A stretch of DNA of 64,000 nt from the NCBI RefSeq assembly GCF_030272615.1, contig NC_081406.1, positions 462,240,072-462,304,071 on the forward strand. The letters are read 5' to 3'. Position numbers and translations under genes: made by a program. Positions 46,381 through 57,916 of the stretch are shown piece by piece. Source of the stretch: Cryptomeria japonica (lineage: Eukaryota > Streptophyta > Pinopsida > Cupressales > Cupressaceae). The notes beneath the pieces were generated by a model, which worked only from the letters and a program-made list of their open reading frames with translations, had not been told where the DNA came from and did no database searches. How positions within the stretch are numbered: position 1 is the stretch's first letter; each line of letters begins with the position of its first letter.

Positions 46381-47023
46381 ATGGCAGCTCTAGATCACAA
46401 AAAAATAAAGATAAAGGATGCATCTGAGTGTGAAAACCTTTTTAAGGCACCTAAAGATGGGAGACTTGACACTCTTCCTGAACATTATCATGAGCAATCA
46501 CCCATATTGATTGAGCCCACTCAATCAACCAACATTGGTACCACAGAAACAATGAAAAATATACACCTTGCAAAATCTCTAACATCAGAAGAAAAACCAG
46601 AGTTTATCAAATTCTTAAGAGAAAAGCAAATCAACTTTGCTTGGTCATATGTAGATATGCCTGGGATTGATCCACAATTAATCATGCATCACTTGTCTAT
46701 GGCTCCAGAAGCTAAACTGGTTAAGCAAAAACTGAGAAAAATGAATCCACATGTGGCACTCATGGTTAAGGTTGAGCTGAAGAAACTATTGGATGTCAGA
46801 TTAATTCGACCTATTGACTATGCTGAATGGATTTCAAACATTGTACCAATTTCAAAACCAGATGGAAGTATCAGAATATGCATAGATTTAAGAGATGTCA
46901 ACAATGCCTGTCCAAAGGATGACTTTCCTCTACAAAGTATTGACATAATTGTAGACCTCACAGCAGGCCATGCAATGTTATCACTAATGGATAGATTTTT
47001 AGGATATAACCAAATCAAGATCA
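46381..47023 (+). pseudogene. Tat reverse transcriptase, N-terminal half
   Basis: Frame 1, 46381 on: LAKSLTSEEKPEFIKFLRE, FAWSYVDMPGIDP, HHLSMAPEAKLVKQKLRKM, IRPIDYAEWISNIVPISKPDG, RICIDLRDVNNACPKDDFPL, MLSLMDRFLGYNQIKI. It breaks at 47023 in the block before the catalytic motif because copy C is inserted there. The four bases GATC (47020 region) recur after the insertion at 53782. Confidence 0.88.
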
Positions 47024-47972
47024 TGTTAGGGTTCCCATAGATAATGAGAGCGGGGGGGGGTGAATCAGTATCTGACCGGTAATGAAATTTTCTTAAAACT
47101 GAATATGCAGAATATAAAGTAACAGTATACCAGTATGCAAGAATTAATGCAAATAACAAAATCAAAAGCATCCACATGAAAAGAACACCATAACACAAGA
47201 TGTTTAATGAGGAAACCCGGTGTGGGAAAAACCTCGGTGGGATTTGTGACCCACAATATTCACTTACTAGCCAATAAGAGAATATTACTTACAATAGGGG
47301 CCTGCACATGCAGGAAGGCCAACTGCGTAGAGCTCACTGCTCAATAAGAAGTCAAACTGACTTACAATGAGGATTTACACAAATCCAATATTCTGTACTG
47401 CTTTACAATAGCATCTTCAATGCCAGATTCAATACCAGTTCTTGCTCTGTTCTTTACATATACCCTTGACCTACAATTCACACATTAGGTCTGCCTTATA
47501 ATTTATTTATTACTTTCTATCCATATCCTACAAATGCCTACAATGATCTCTTTTATATACAAGAGTCATTTTACAATTTGCCAAGTCGGCTTACAATGAT
47601 AAACAAAATATTACATATCAAAAATCCTGTCGGCCTCTGTGCCGGTATACATATTTCCTACTGTTGCGGTGTACATCTTCTATGCCGATGTCGGTGTAGA
47701 TTGATTTTGTTGATGTCGGAGCACTGTTTTGTTTGAGTAATGCTTTGCTGGTATAATGTCTTGCCGGTGCCATAGGATTGCAAGGTTGCCTAAGTAATGC
47801 TTTGTCGGTGCCATAGGATAGCAAGGTTGCCTGAGTAATGTTTTGTTGGTGCCATAGGATTGCAAGGTTGCCTGAGTAATGCTTTGCCAGTGCCATAGGA
47901 TTGCAAGGTTGCCATCAATGACAAAACCTTCAATCACACACAATGTCTCATTGGAGTGTCCATATACCAACA
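47024..47972 (-). repeat. copy C 3' LTR (949 bp)
   Basis: Plus-strand ends TGTTAGGGTTCCC and CATATACCAACA. It has four units of the 41 bp U3 repeat (47757-47915), one more than copy A; that one unit equals the length difference from the copy A 5' LTR (908 bp). TATA box TATATAAAAG (minus) is at 47550-47559. Confidence 0.9.
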
Positions 47973-47999
47973 ATCTCCCCCTTTGGCATTGATGGCAAC
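47908..47999 (-). promoter_or_regulatory. copy C polypurine tract with enclosing inverted repeat
   Basis: Minus-strand tract CCAAAGGGGGAGAT (47986-47973) precedes the LTR. Perfect 13 bp arms lie at 47908-47920 (GTTGCCATCAATG) and 47987-47999 (CATTGATGGCAAC), the same as in copy A. Confidence 0.75.
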
Positions 48000-48158
48000 A
48001 CTCATGAGAAATTTCAAAAAGATATCCAAAAATGTTTAGACCAAAAAAATGTTACCAAAAATGTGAGAGCTCCCCCTGAGCATGTGATCCCTGTGTTTTG
48101 AATTTTCTCATCTACTACTCCCCCTTAGTAGATTTTGTAGTTTTACCAATTCATAACT

Positions 48159-51100
48159 TCAACCTTGTAGTTGGGTAGTTATTATCTGAAGAATATCTCC
48201 CAAAATTAAGTTTATGCCATCCATAAACTTCTTGCTCTCCTTTATTGCTATCTTAGTTTTGTATACTGTACTGGTGAGATGTTGCAAGTGCTCTATCGGT
48301 GTTTTGCTACCCTGTGTTAGTGCCTCTGAGATTTCCTTACACAGAGATGCTAAATAGTCCAATCTTGGACTTAGTTTAGATCTCAAAAATTTTGCCTTGT
48401 TTATTATTTTCTCTTTTTCTCTTTCTAATTTGAGCAATTCTTCCTCAAAATTTGTTATCTTTTCCTCAAAAATTGATAATGTATCGGGTGAGTTAACAAA
48501 ATTATCAGCAAGTTTATTGATCTCTTCTTGTACCTTGCTCATCTTTTTGTCTACATCCGTGGTCAAAAAGTTTATCTTACAGGTGTCTTTGTACAAAGTT
48601 TTATACTCTTTCAATAAATTGCACAGTTCCGATAGAAGTGTGTCAAATTCCCTGTTACACTTCTTTATTCCTTCCTCAAAGAATTTATGTTTCTCTTTTT
48701 CTACACTTTCCTTTACAGTTTCTACCTTTGTTTGCTCAAAATTTCTAGAAATATATTTACAAAGTGTATCCAACTAGCCTAAAGAATCTTTGTTGGCTAT
48801 ATTACAATTGGGAGCTATTGATTTCAAAACTGGAATTGAATCATCTATCGCTTTATAGGCTTGTGAGCTATAATCAGTTATTTTCTTGATAGATTCGAGA
48901 AATACCTCTGTTACATTTGATTGTGACCCAATAAACTGAGTGTCGGTGGAAGTGACCATGCTAGTATTGACCTCTGGTAGGTCTGTTTGTGTCTCCATCT
49001 CTTTAAGCACAGTTTTTCCTGCATCATTTCTTACTGGTGGCATCTGTTCTGGAGCCTTTAGCTCTGTTGGTTGCTCTGTTTGTGTTCTAGATTCCATCTT
49101 TTTCTCTAAATCTGTTGCTGGTTGCTCTTTGTTTCCTGTTGCCAGTTGCTCTTTTTTATCAAATTTATCTGTGGTATCCTTATCTACCACTATGTTGATT
49201 TTTTGAGTATCAAAATTCACAGTATATAGGACTTCGGGATTAGGATTATTATCCTCTATGTCCTTGCTCTCAGCTACCGGTTGATCTTCTGCAGTTGTTG
49301 TTTTTACTGGTGGAGTATTTAAAGGAGGTGGGGGTATGTTGTCTCTAATCTTGATACTTGGTGGTCCACCAACTTTACCTTTCCCTTTTTCCTTTTGATA
49401 TACCAGAATGGGCTTGGGATTCCTATATTCTTCTTGTTTTTCTTTTTCAACCAAGAATGTATCCCAACCATCTTCTATTTCATTTGAAACTTCAGTAACT
49501 CTACCTGCCATTAGTGATATTTGCCGGTGTGCAGTGGAAAAAACTGTCTGGTTGGCCTGAGCTATCAAATCATCAATTTCCTTAGGTGACTTGACTGGGT
49601 ATACTGCAAGTAATTTTTCTATTTTAATTTTCTTATCCAACTCAACTATTCCTTGCCTTTTGGCCTCAAGTCTTTTATTTAATTCATCAGGAATTTCATT
49701 TAGGACTTGCATCAAAAACTTTTTATACATGTCCATGTGTAATATAACACTTTCCTCGACTTGTCCTTTCTCATCATCTGATAGGGTGTCATATATTCTC
49801 CCTATGTTTTCCAATTTACCTTCCTCTGTGATCTCATTCAGTAATATGTCAAAAGGGGCCAAGTCAGTGTTTGTCTTCTTCTTCTTTTTGGGGGTCAGCT
49901 TTTTCTTAGGTGTGGCTTTCTTGACTGGAGACATCACAGCTTGTTGCTTATGTCTTGTCCTTCTAGGTGAAGGACTGGATACCGATGAGGGGTCTCTTTT
50001 CCTAACAACTCTTTTGAAAGTTGCTAGCATATCTCCTTCTGAGGAGGTATCTATTGGTGATAGATGAGTTTCAGGCTATTGGGCTGCCAACTCTTCTTCG
50101 GTTATGCCGGTTTTCTTTAATACATCATCTTTTATGGCTTTTGCTTGCCTGGTTCCTTTCCTCACAAATGCCTCAACTTTCTTTACTCTCTTTTTAGATT
50201 GAATTTGACTTTCGATGGTCTCAGCACTACCAAATACTTCTTCCTTTGGTTCATTGGGGGCTTCTAGAAGTGCTTTGGCATAAGTTTCCACTATGTGGTC
50301 ATCTATTTCATACCCCATCTCTGTAACCCAGATTGTTTTTGGGATGACTGCTTCCATCCAGATCTCATCCTTTTTTATTACAAAGCATATATCATCCTTG
50401 TATTTGTTGACAATTTCTTGTGATAGTCTGATTCTTTTATTCATTCTGACCTTTAGTGCTTGAAAATACTCATTGATATTCTTTTCTTTGTTTTCACCCA
50501 TGTTGTTGAATAAGTCAGACAATTGTCTTCCTACTGGTATGTCGAATCCAAAATCCTTATAGCCTATACTGGGAGCCTATTTGGTTATATGTAACATTAA
50601 GCATACAAGCAAATTTCCAAATCTAAAGGTTCCTTTCTTATCCTTGTTGATTTTTGCCAAATTGTCAATTAACACATCTTTCAACCATTCACAGATATCA
50701 ATTTTTACATTGTCCTTAACCATGTCATAAGCACTTTTTATGCATAAACTAGAAACAGAGTTAAGCCTATTTGCATGAGTTGCTTTGTAACCTAGAATCA
50801 TGCTAATGAATCTCACATTTGTATCGGTCACATCATTAACCCTCAATGATCTTTTGTCGGTTGTTGCACCAGTTAATTTCATTACTAGGTCATTGGAGAC
50901 CTTCTTGGTTTTGTCGGGTCTAGTACCGGTGGAAGGTAACCCTATTACTACTTTCATAGCTACCTTTGTAATTTTATGCACTAAGTCAAGCCAAAAGAAT
51001 GAGCCATGTACCCTGCTAAGAACTATCCTAACCACTTCCTTGGGAAATTCAGGAATGCAGAGGATTTCAGTGAATCCTAGGGTTTCAACAATTTTATGTT

Positions 51101-51365
51101 CAGGTTTCACATTTCTAGCATTGTCACATATAATAGATTTATACATGTTTTTGATTTCTTCATCACCTAATTCCTCTATGTTGCAATGAATATACATTCT
51201 AGAGTCTTCTGCATAAACAACACCCTTTGGAATTTGGGAAAAAGCACCTGTGTTGTCATCTTTCTTAGCTACCTCAGGAACTAGCTAAAACACAGGCCTA
51301 GATCATTTTATAGCCTCGACTACTATAGGGTTTGCTATGAATTCAGGTGCAGAGGAGGATGCCAT
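48159..51365 (-). pseudogene. copy C ORF2: single frame of 1069 codons with five stops
   Basis: ATG 51365 (MASSSAPEFIANP) to the stop at 48159 is one continuous frame. It is interrupted by a TGA and a TAG near codons 21-28, a TAG at about 50574, a TAG at about 50031 and a TAG at 48774-48776. At the last three sites copy A has Gln. Regions: N-terminal globular (to about 50577); basic nuclear-localisation-like (KKATPKKKLTPKKKKK, about 49870-49920); Pro/Thr/Gln-rich with a repeated GNKEQPAT-like unit; a tail of about 300 residues with strong coiled-coil character (LEREKEKIINKAKFLRSKL) ending ITTQLQG. This is the best template for the parent protein. Function unknown; no enzyme motif, signal peptide or membrane segment is seen. 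Confidence 0.78.
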
Positions 51366-51716
51366 GATGATAAATACCTTTTTCTACCTTTGGATGGATT
51401 GATTGCTAAAGTGCTTTGCCTCTTTGCTTGGAATACCTTAGCTCGGAAATCTTCGCGCTCTCTGAAAGTTTGAATTCACGGTGAAATGAAATGGAGCCAA
51501 AAAACCTTATTTTATAAAGTCTTTTCTACTACCTACCACATTAATTGTTTGCCGGCAATGTATTAACTCAACTATATTTGCCGGTAATGAAGGATTTTCA
51601 ACTTCTTTTCTCTAACCAAGGGAATAATAGCACATGTGTCATTAAATTGCCAAACTCTCAAGATAATTTCATTCAATTTGATGAAGAACATCCTGCCAGT
51701 GAAGCATTTGTTGGTT

Positions 51717-52781
51717 CTACCAGTGGAGGAGCAACCCAATATTTAGATCACCTTTTCTAATCCATTGCTTTGAAAATTCTTGCTTAACATCTTCAACCTT
51801 TTCTTTACCTTTCAAGCTAGTACTTTTGTTATCTACCAGTGTACCTTTACTTCTATAGAATTTAGCAATATGACCAATCTTGTTACATGCATAACAAGTT
51901 ACATTATTTTTCTGAATAGCTTTCCCATAACCTATGCCAGTTTGTGTTCTGCATTTATTTGATAAATGACCAAATCTTCCACAAACATAACATCTTACAT
52001 TCATTCTGCAATTTTCAGAGTTATGACCAATTTTGATGCATTTGGTGCATTGACCGGTGGGAGGATTGATGTTCTGATAATTCCTAGATCTACATTCATT
52101 TTCCCTATGGCCATATTTATTATAGTTAAAGCATTTTCCATTGAATTTGTAAGTATTCGAGGGTCTTACCAATTTGCTTTGATTCTAGGTATTTGCAGTA
52201 CCGGAGCTTTCTCCAACTTCAAATCCAACTCCAGAAGTGTCACCTTTGGGTTTTTGATTCTTCAATAAGGTACCAAGTTCTTCTGAGCTTTTCTTGAATT
52301 TTTCTTTGTGTTGATTTATAGTTTCCAATTCCCTTTCCAAGATCTCTTTTTGTCTCATTAGTTCATTCGAGTCATTTTGAGTATGCATCAGATCTGTCTT
52401 CAACATGTCATTTTCATAGCTAAGTCTTGTGTTCTCATTTGTTGCATCACTTAGTCTTCTGGTCAATTCTTCTTCATTATTCTTTCTATCCTCAATCTCT
52501 TTGTAGAATCTCATAGTCATATCCTGCATTTCATTTTTTGTTGTCATGATCTCTTGTTTCAATTTGCTTATCATATCATTTAGTGATTCCTTTTCATCAT
52601 TTTCATTCTACAATTTTTCACAAAGTTCTCTTCTCTTGTTTCTTGTAACAGTAAGATTTTCTTGAAGTGCCTGAATAATGTCCTAAGCTACTTCTAAATC
52701 ATCTTCTAATTTGATATTTTTCAACTTCTTTGCATCATAGTCAGTAAGAGCTCCTTCAAGTTGCTTCATCAGATTTTCCAT
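51717..52781 (-). pseudogene. copy C Gag-like protein
   Basis: ATG at 52781; one frame with TAG stops near 52611 and 52174, both at positions where copy A has Gln. Coiled-coil N-terminus, then knuckles: a first one with its second Cys changed to Tyr (CFNYNKYGHRENEC), CTKCIKIGHNSENC, CYVCGRFGHLSNKC, and a fourth lacking its last Cys (CYACNKIGHIAKFY, as in A). A one-base deletion near 51740 changes the tail, so the frame ends earlier than in copy A. Confidence 0.82.
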
Positions 52782-52838
52782 CTTTACTAGTGTCAAGATC
52801 TTCCTCATGTTGTTAGGCTTCTGAAAATAGAGGACCAA

Positions 52839-52850
52839 GCTCTGATACCA
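52839..52850 (-). other. copy C primer-binding site (initiator tRNA-Met)
   Basis: Minus strand TGGTATCAGAGC, two bases from the LTR end, identical to that of copy A. Confidence 0.92.
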
Positions 52851-52852
52851 AT

Positions 52853-53781
52853 TGTTAGGGTTCCCACAGATACTGAGAGGGGGGGGGTGAATCGGTATCT
52901 GACCGGTAATGAATTTTTCTTAAAACTAAATATGTAGAATATAAAGTAACAGTATACCAATATGCAAGAATTAATGCAAATAATAGAATCAAAAACATCT
53001 ACATGAAAAGAACACCATAACACAAGATGTTTAACGAGGAAACCCGGTGTGGGAAAAACCTCGGTGGGATTTGTGACCCACAATATTCACTTACTGGCCA
53101 ATAAGAGAATATTACTTACAATAGGGGCCTTCACATGCAGGAAGGCCAACTGCCTAGAGCTCACTGCTCAATAAGAAGTCACACTGACTTACAATGAGGA
53201 TTTACACAAATCCAATATTCTATACTGCTTTACAATAGCATCTTCAATGCCAGATTCAATACCGGTTCTTGCTCTATTCTTTACATATACCCTTGACCTA
53301 CAATTCGCACATTAGGTCTACCTTATAATTTATTTTTTTGCTTTCTATCCATATCCTACAAATGCCTACAATGATCTCTTTTATATACAAGAGTCATTTT
53401 ACAATTTGCCAAGTCGGCTTACAATGATAAACAAAATATTACATATAAAAAATCATGTCGGCCTCTATGCCGGTATACATATTTCCTTCTGTGCCGGTGT
53501 CGGTGTAGATTGATTTTGTTGATGTCGAAGCACTATTTTGTTTGAGTAATGCTTTGCTGGCATAATGTCTTGCCGGTGCCATAGGATTGCAAGGTTGCCT
53601 GAGTAATGCTTTGTCGGTGCCATAGGATTGCAAGGTTGCCTGAGTAATGCTTTGCCAGTGCCATAGGATTGCAAGGTTGCCTGAGTAATGCTTTGTCGGT
53701 GCCATAGGATTGCAAGGTTGCCATCAATGACAAAACCTTCAATCACACACAATGTCTCATTGGAGTGTCCATATGCCAACA
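52853..53781 (-). repeat. copy C 5' LTR (929 bp)
   Basis: Starts TGTTAGGGTTCCCAC (plus strand) and ends CATATGCCAACA. Four U3 repeat units (53572-53725). Relative to its partner it lacks about 20 bp near 53495. TATA box (minus) at 53378-53387. Confidence 0.9.
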
Positions 53782-54660
53782 GATCGCTCCAGAGGATCAA
53801 CATAAATAAGCATTCACCTATCCTTGGGGAACATATTGTTGGAATGTCAAGCCTTTTGGCTTAAAGAATGCTGGGGCAACTTATCAACGAGCAATGACAA
53901 CAATATTTCATGATATGATGCATACCTTCATGGAAGACTATGTGGATGATTTACTAGCTAAATCCTTCACCAGAGCAGAACATCTAAGCATCTTAGAAAA
54001 GATTTTTCAATGATTGGAAAAATTCCAAGTCAGGCTCAACCCTAAGATGTGTGTCTTCAGGGTTACATCAGGCAAATTTTTAGGCTACATAGTCTTAGAA
54101 AAGGGAATTGAAGTGGATCTAGCAAAGGTACAATCCATCATGGAAATGCCACCACCAAAGAATATTAGCCAACTCAGATCTCTACAAGGATGGCTCCAAT
54201 CAATCAGGCGATTCATCGCTCAGCTAGCAGATAAAAGTCTACCATTCAATCATCTGCTACATAAAAATGTACCATTCAGATGGAAAGCCAAGTGTGCAGA
54301 ATCCTTCTATCAAATCAAGCAATATCTGATGAACGCACCAGTTATGTTACCACCGATAGTAGGAAAGCCACTTATTCTCTACATTTCGACAATAGATAAA
54401 TCTCTGGGGGCACTATTAGCACAAGAAGATCAACAAGGAAAGGAACGAGCAATATACTACATTAGCAGGACATTGAATGGCTATGAGCTCAATTACACAT
54501 TTATTGAGAAAGCCTATTTAGATGTGGTCTTCACCTCTCAAAAATTCTGCCACTACATGCTAGCTCACACAATTAGGCTAGTCGCAAAAATTGATCCTCT
54601 CAAATATTTACTCAGCAAAGCAGCTCTTACAGGCTGATTGGCTAAATGGGTCATGATTCT
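53782..54660 (+). pseudogene. Tat reverse transcriptase C-terminal half and RNase H
   Basis: Resumes right after copy C with APEDQHK, then FTYPWGTYCWNVKPFGLKNA and the catalytic block DYVDDLLAKS (about 53938-53966). A TGA where Arg is expected (IFQ-stop-LEKFQ, 54011) precedes the run 54014-54637: LNPKMCVF, LRSLQGWLQSIRRFI, then RNase H blocks LILYISTIDKSLGALLAQ, RAIYYISRTLNGYELNYT and KAYLDVVFTSQKFCHYM. The YVDD is intact. Confidence 0.87.
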
Positions 54661-55200
54661 CAGTGAATTTGATATCCACTATATGGAGTGAAGAGCTACC
54701 AAGGGACAAGTAATAGAAGATCAACTAGCAAAAGCACCACTATCTGGTAAACAACCAATGGAGATCGAATTTCTAGACAGGAACGTTCTTGCTATCTCTA
54801 CAAAATAATGGACCCTATACTTTTATGGATCATTTACCCAACACGGCTTAGGTGCCGACATTTTATTCATCACTCTAGAAGGACACACCATACCAAGATC
54901 CTACAAACTTATGTTTTTGTGCACAAATAACATTACTGAGTATGAAGCACTGGTCATAGGAATCAATATAGTTGTAGAATGGAAAATCATAGAAGTAAAG
55001 GTCTACAGAGATTCACAACTGGTTATCAATCAAATCAATGATGACTATCAGACGAAAGATGATAAGTTGCTACCCTACAAAAGAATGGTGGATGACTTCA
55101 AATAGTACTTTGTACACATCAGCTTTGCACAAATACCAAGGTTGGACAATAGAGTAGCCGATGCAATGGCTACTATTGCTTCACTACTGCAAATTCTAGA
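54661..55200 (+). pseudogene. Tat second RNase H-like domain (broken)
   Basis: After stops (TGA after ALTG and after YME, at expected Arg codons) the frame shows WTLYFYGSFTQHGLGAD, TEYEALVIGINIVVEWKI, VYRDSQLVINQI and, after a TAG, NRVADAMATIASL. This is the second, archaeal-type RNase H known from plant Tat elements (established knowledge). The first expected Asp (usually in a DGS-like block) reads YGS here, so it is altered. The open segment is 54911-55105. Confidence 0.75.
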
Positions 55201-55299
55201 GCAACAGTCTCGTTATGAATTTCTGGTAGAGCAACTGTTTTCCCTAGCCTATGACAATTTTGCATCCCAAGTCATCTATGTCTTAACTGGTTCAGACTC

Positions 55300-56558
55300 C
55301 CCCTTATATGAAATGATATATGAGTATCTTAAGACCAATATCCTACCCCTTGACTTGTCCCGAAACAAAAAATGTAACTTTATCCAACAAAATGCCCGTT
55401 ATACCCTTACTGTTGATACTTTGTACTACCGAGGTCTAGATGGTACTCTTCTCCGTTGTCTTGATCGTAATGAATCTGACTCCGCTTTACACGAGCTTCA
55501 TAAGGGTATATGTGGCACACATTCTAGTGGTACTGCTCTTGCTAAAAATCTTCTAAGAATGGGATATTACTAGCCTACAATGGAAAAAGATTATTATCAC
55601 TTTGCAAAGAAGTGTCCTAAATGCCAAATCTATGGCAATCTTATACATGTACCAGCACAGAAACTGCAGCCATTCACAACATCCTGGCCCTTTTGTCAGT
55701 GGGGACTAGACTTAGTCGGCAAAATTCATCCTTCTTCATCAAATGGGCACAAGTTCATTATCACTGCAATGGAATACTTTACCAAATGAATAGAAGCAGT
55801 CCCCATGACCACAGTGACTGGGAAACAAATTGCCTCTTTTATCCTTAATTATCTAATCTATAGATATGGCATTCCAAGTTCCATCATCATAGACAATGGG
55901 CGACCTTTCAAAAATCAGGATGTGAGAGAACTTTGTGAATGATTCAAAAGCCAACATCGTTTCTCTACACCATACTACCCACAGGGAAATGGTCAGGAAG
56001 AAGCATCCAACAAAATGATATTGAAAATTTTAAAGAAGACAGTCAATGATGCAGACAAAGATTGGCATGTACAACTCAATCCAGCACTTTGGGCATATAG
56101 AACTAGCATCCACACATTGACAAGAGCTATGCCATATTCATTGGTGTATGGATCAGAAGCAATTTTACCCCTGTAGGTAAAAATTCCATCTCTTAGTCTC
56201 TTTGAAAGGCTTAATCCCAGATGAAGAATATTGAGTTAACCGACTGCAAGAACTTGAACTTCTAGATGAAAGATGCCAATGTGCCTACACTCATCTCAAA
56301 GCATATCAACAATGTATGTGTAGAAGCTACAACCACAAGGTCATCCCTAGAAACTCCAAAATAGGTGATCTAGTACTCAAAGAAAATCCTAGAAATCAAC
56401 AAGATCGGGAAAAGAAAGGGAAGTTTGAACCTAACTGATTGGGTCCATATGTCATCATCTCAGCCTATGGATCAGGTGCCTATCAACTAACTACCTCAGA
56501 AGGAGATGTGCTCGATGAACCCACCAACAACATCCATTTGAAGAAATACTACACTTAA
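55300..56558 (+). pseudogene. Tat integrase (broken)
   Basis: Blocks in order: LDRNESDSALHELHKGICGTHSSG (zinc-binding His pair), KKCPKCQIYG (Cys pair), WPFCQWGLDLVGKI with the first Asp, IIIDNGRPFKN with the second Asp, and PYYPQGNGQEEASNKMI with the catalytic Glu region; then WAYRTSIHT and SLVYGSEAILPL. Stops after GYY (55571), FTK (55787; Trp expected, TGG to TGA), LCE (55940; Arg expected) and ILPL break it. C-terminus: GDLVLKENPRN, then NIHLKKYYT at 56558. No chromodomain, as expected for Tat. Confidence 0.85.
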
Positions 56559-57538
56559 GCAGTCTAAATGCACGGAAAAAGTAAAAATACAAAAAAATCA
56601 AAAAATTAGAAAAAGAAAAGAAAAAGATGCAATAAAAACAAAAGGTGAAAACCTAGCAAACAGGTGCTATTGTGAAAGGATGGCTCCTCCATCTATTCTT
56701 ATCAAACTTTTGTATCCATACATCCAAGTACTATAGGCCATTGACCAATACCTTTATCAAACTAAGCATTATCTAGGACATACTTAGCGTAGTCACTGTC
56801 CTTGTTTATCACAAACCATTTCATCATATCCCACTTTGGCTTGGTAATCACTGTACATATCCATGTTAAGGCAATACATTTAGCTAGGGGCAACATCAAT
56901 CTGCATCCTATCCTATCAACATATCATGCATTGCAACAGACTAGGCAAATCATGTCAAAACCAAAATTCAACAAAACATGAGGAGAATCAAACACAGATA
57001 CATTTAACGGATTCACAACACATGATGGATGATTTTTTGACATAACAAATGTTTTCATCTTGCATGAAGTTTTGACTATTTTTTGCATTTGAACTCTTTT
57101 TGAACTATTGGATCCTCTACATTTTCTCAACGATGCATCGAGCTAGAGAAAGTAATGGGGACTCCAATATCCTTTTAGTCTTTTGTCTGTGAGGCGATCA
57201 CTTGTACTGTACAAAGACTTGTCTCAAGACGTGATTCAAAGCACATCACTGAAGACATGTTTCCACTTTGCACATACAAATGGTTTAATCTTGTCTGTTT
57301 ATCCGCAAGCAACATTCAGGTCATCCTTGTTCACTTATACCTTGACGCTTATGCTATCTTGCAATATCAAAAATCATGTAAATTTTTCTTAGGTCATTAT
57401 GGTTCAATTATACCATTATGCTTGTATAAATTTTCAACATATCCCAAACAAATCAATGCTCAATGATGACACTACAAAGAAAGCAAAACAACATGTGCCT
57501 ATACAAGGATCACCAATGTAGAATGAGGATGCTCAAAA
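56559..57538 (+). other. Tat 3' region, proximal part
   Basis: An A-rich purine run (56575-56655) follows the integrase stop, then non-coding sequence with short frames of no recognisable family. Confidence 0.5.
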
Positions 57539-57745
57539 CAATTAATTGCATATCATTTTACAATTAATTGCATATCATTTACAATTAATTCCATATCATG
57601 TTACAATTAGTTGCATATCATTTTACAATTAGTTGCATATCATGTTACAATTAGTTGCATAACATGTTACACTTAGTTGCCTATCATTTTACAATTAGTT
57701 GCATATCATATTATAAAATAGTTGCATATCATGCATCTCATTTTC
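57539..57745. repeat. 22 bp tandem repeat, about nine units
   Basis: Units of the form ACAATTAGTTGCATATCATTTT with variants (ATTAATT, CATGTT). The array continues into CAT-rich sequence to about 57900. Confidence 0.85.
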
Positions 57746-57914
57746 AAGATACATCTCACATCATATCATATCATACATCTCATTTTTCAAGATACATCTC
57801 ATACATCCTGCATTATCACATCATATTCATCACATATAAAATTGCATAAGCATTGCATCATCATATAAAAAGCATCATCCATAACACATCACATGAGGAT
57901 CAAAGAAAATGATG

Positions 57915-57916
<2 letters not shown>

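Larger units (their letters stand above)
47024..53781 (-). mobile_element. pol-less LTR retrotransposon, copy C
   Basis: A 6758 bp minus-strand element in the Tat RT. Flanks GATCA (47019-47023) and GATCG (53782-53786) differ at one base. LTRs are 47024-47972 (949 bp) and 52853-53781 (929 bp). It is close to copy A throughout and retains the best second ORF. Both copies have TGTT...AACA LTR ends, the initiator tRNA-Met primer site and the same polypurine region. No pol motifs. Confidence 0.9.
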
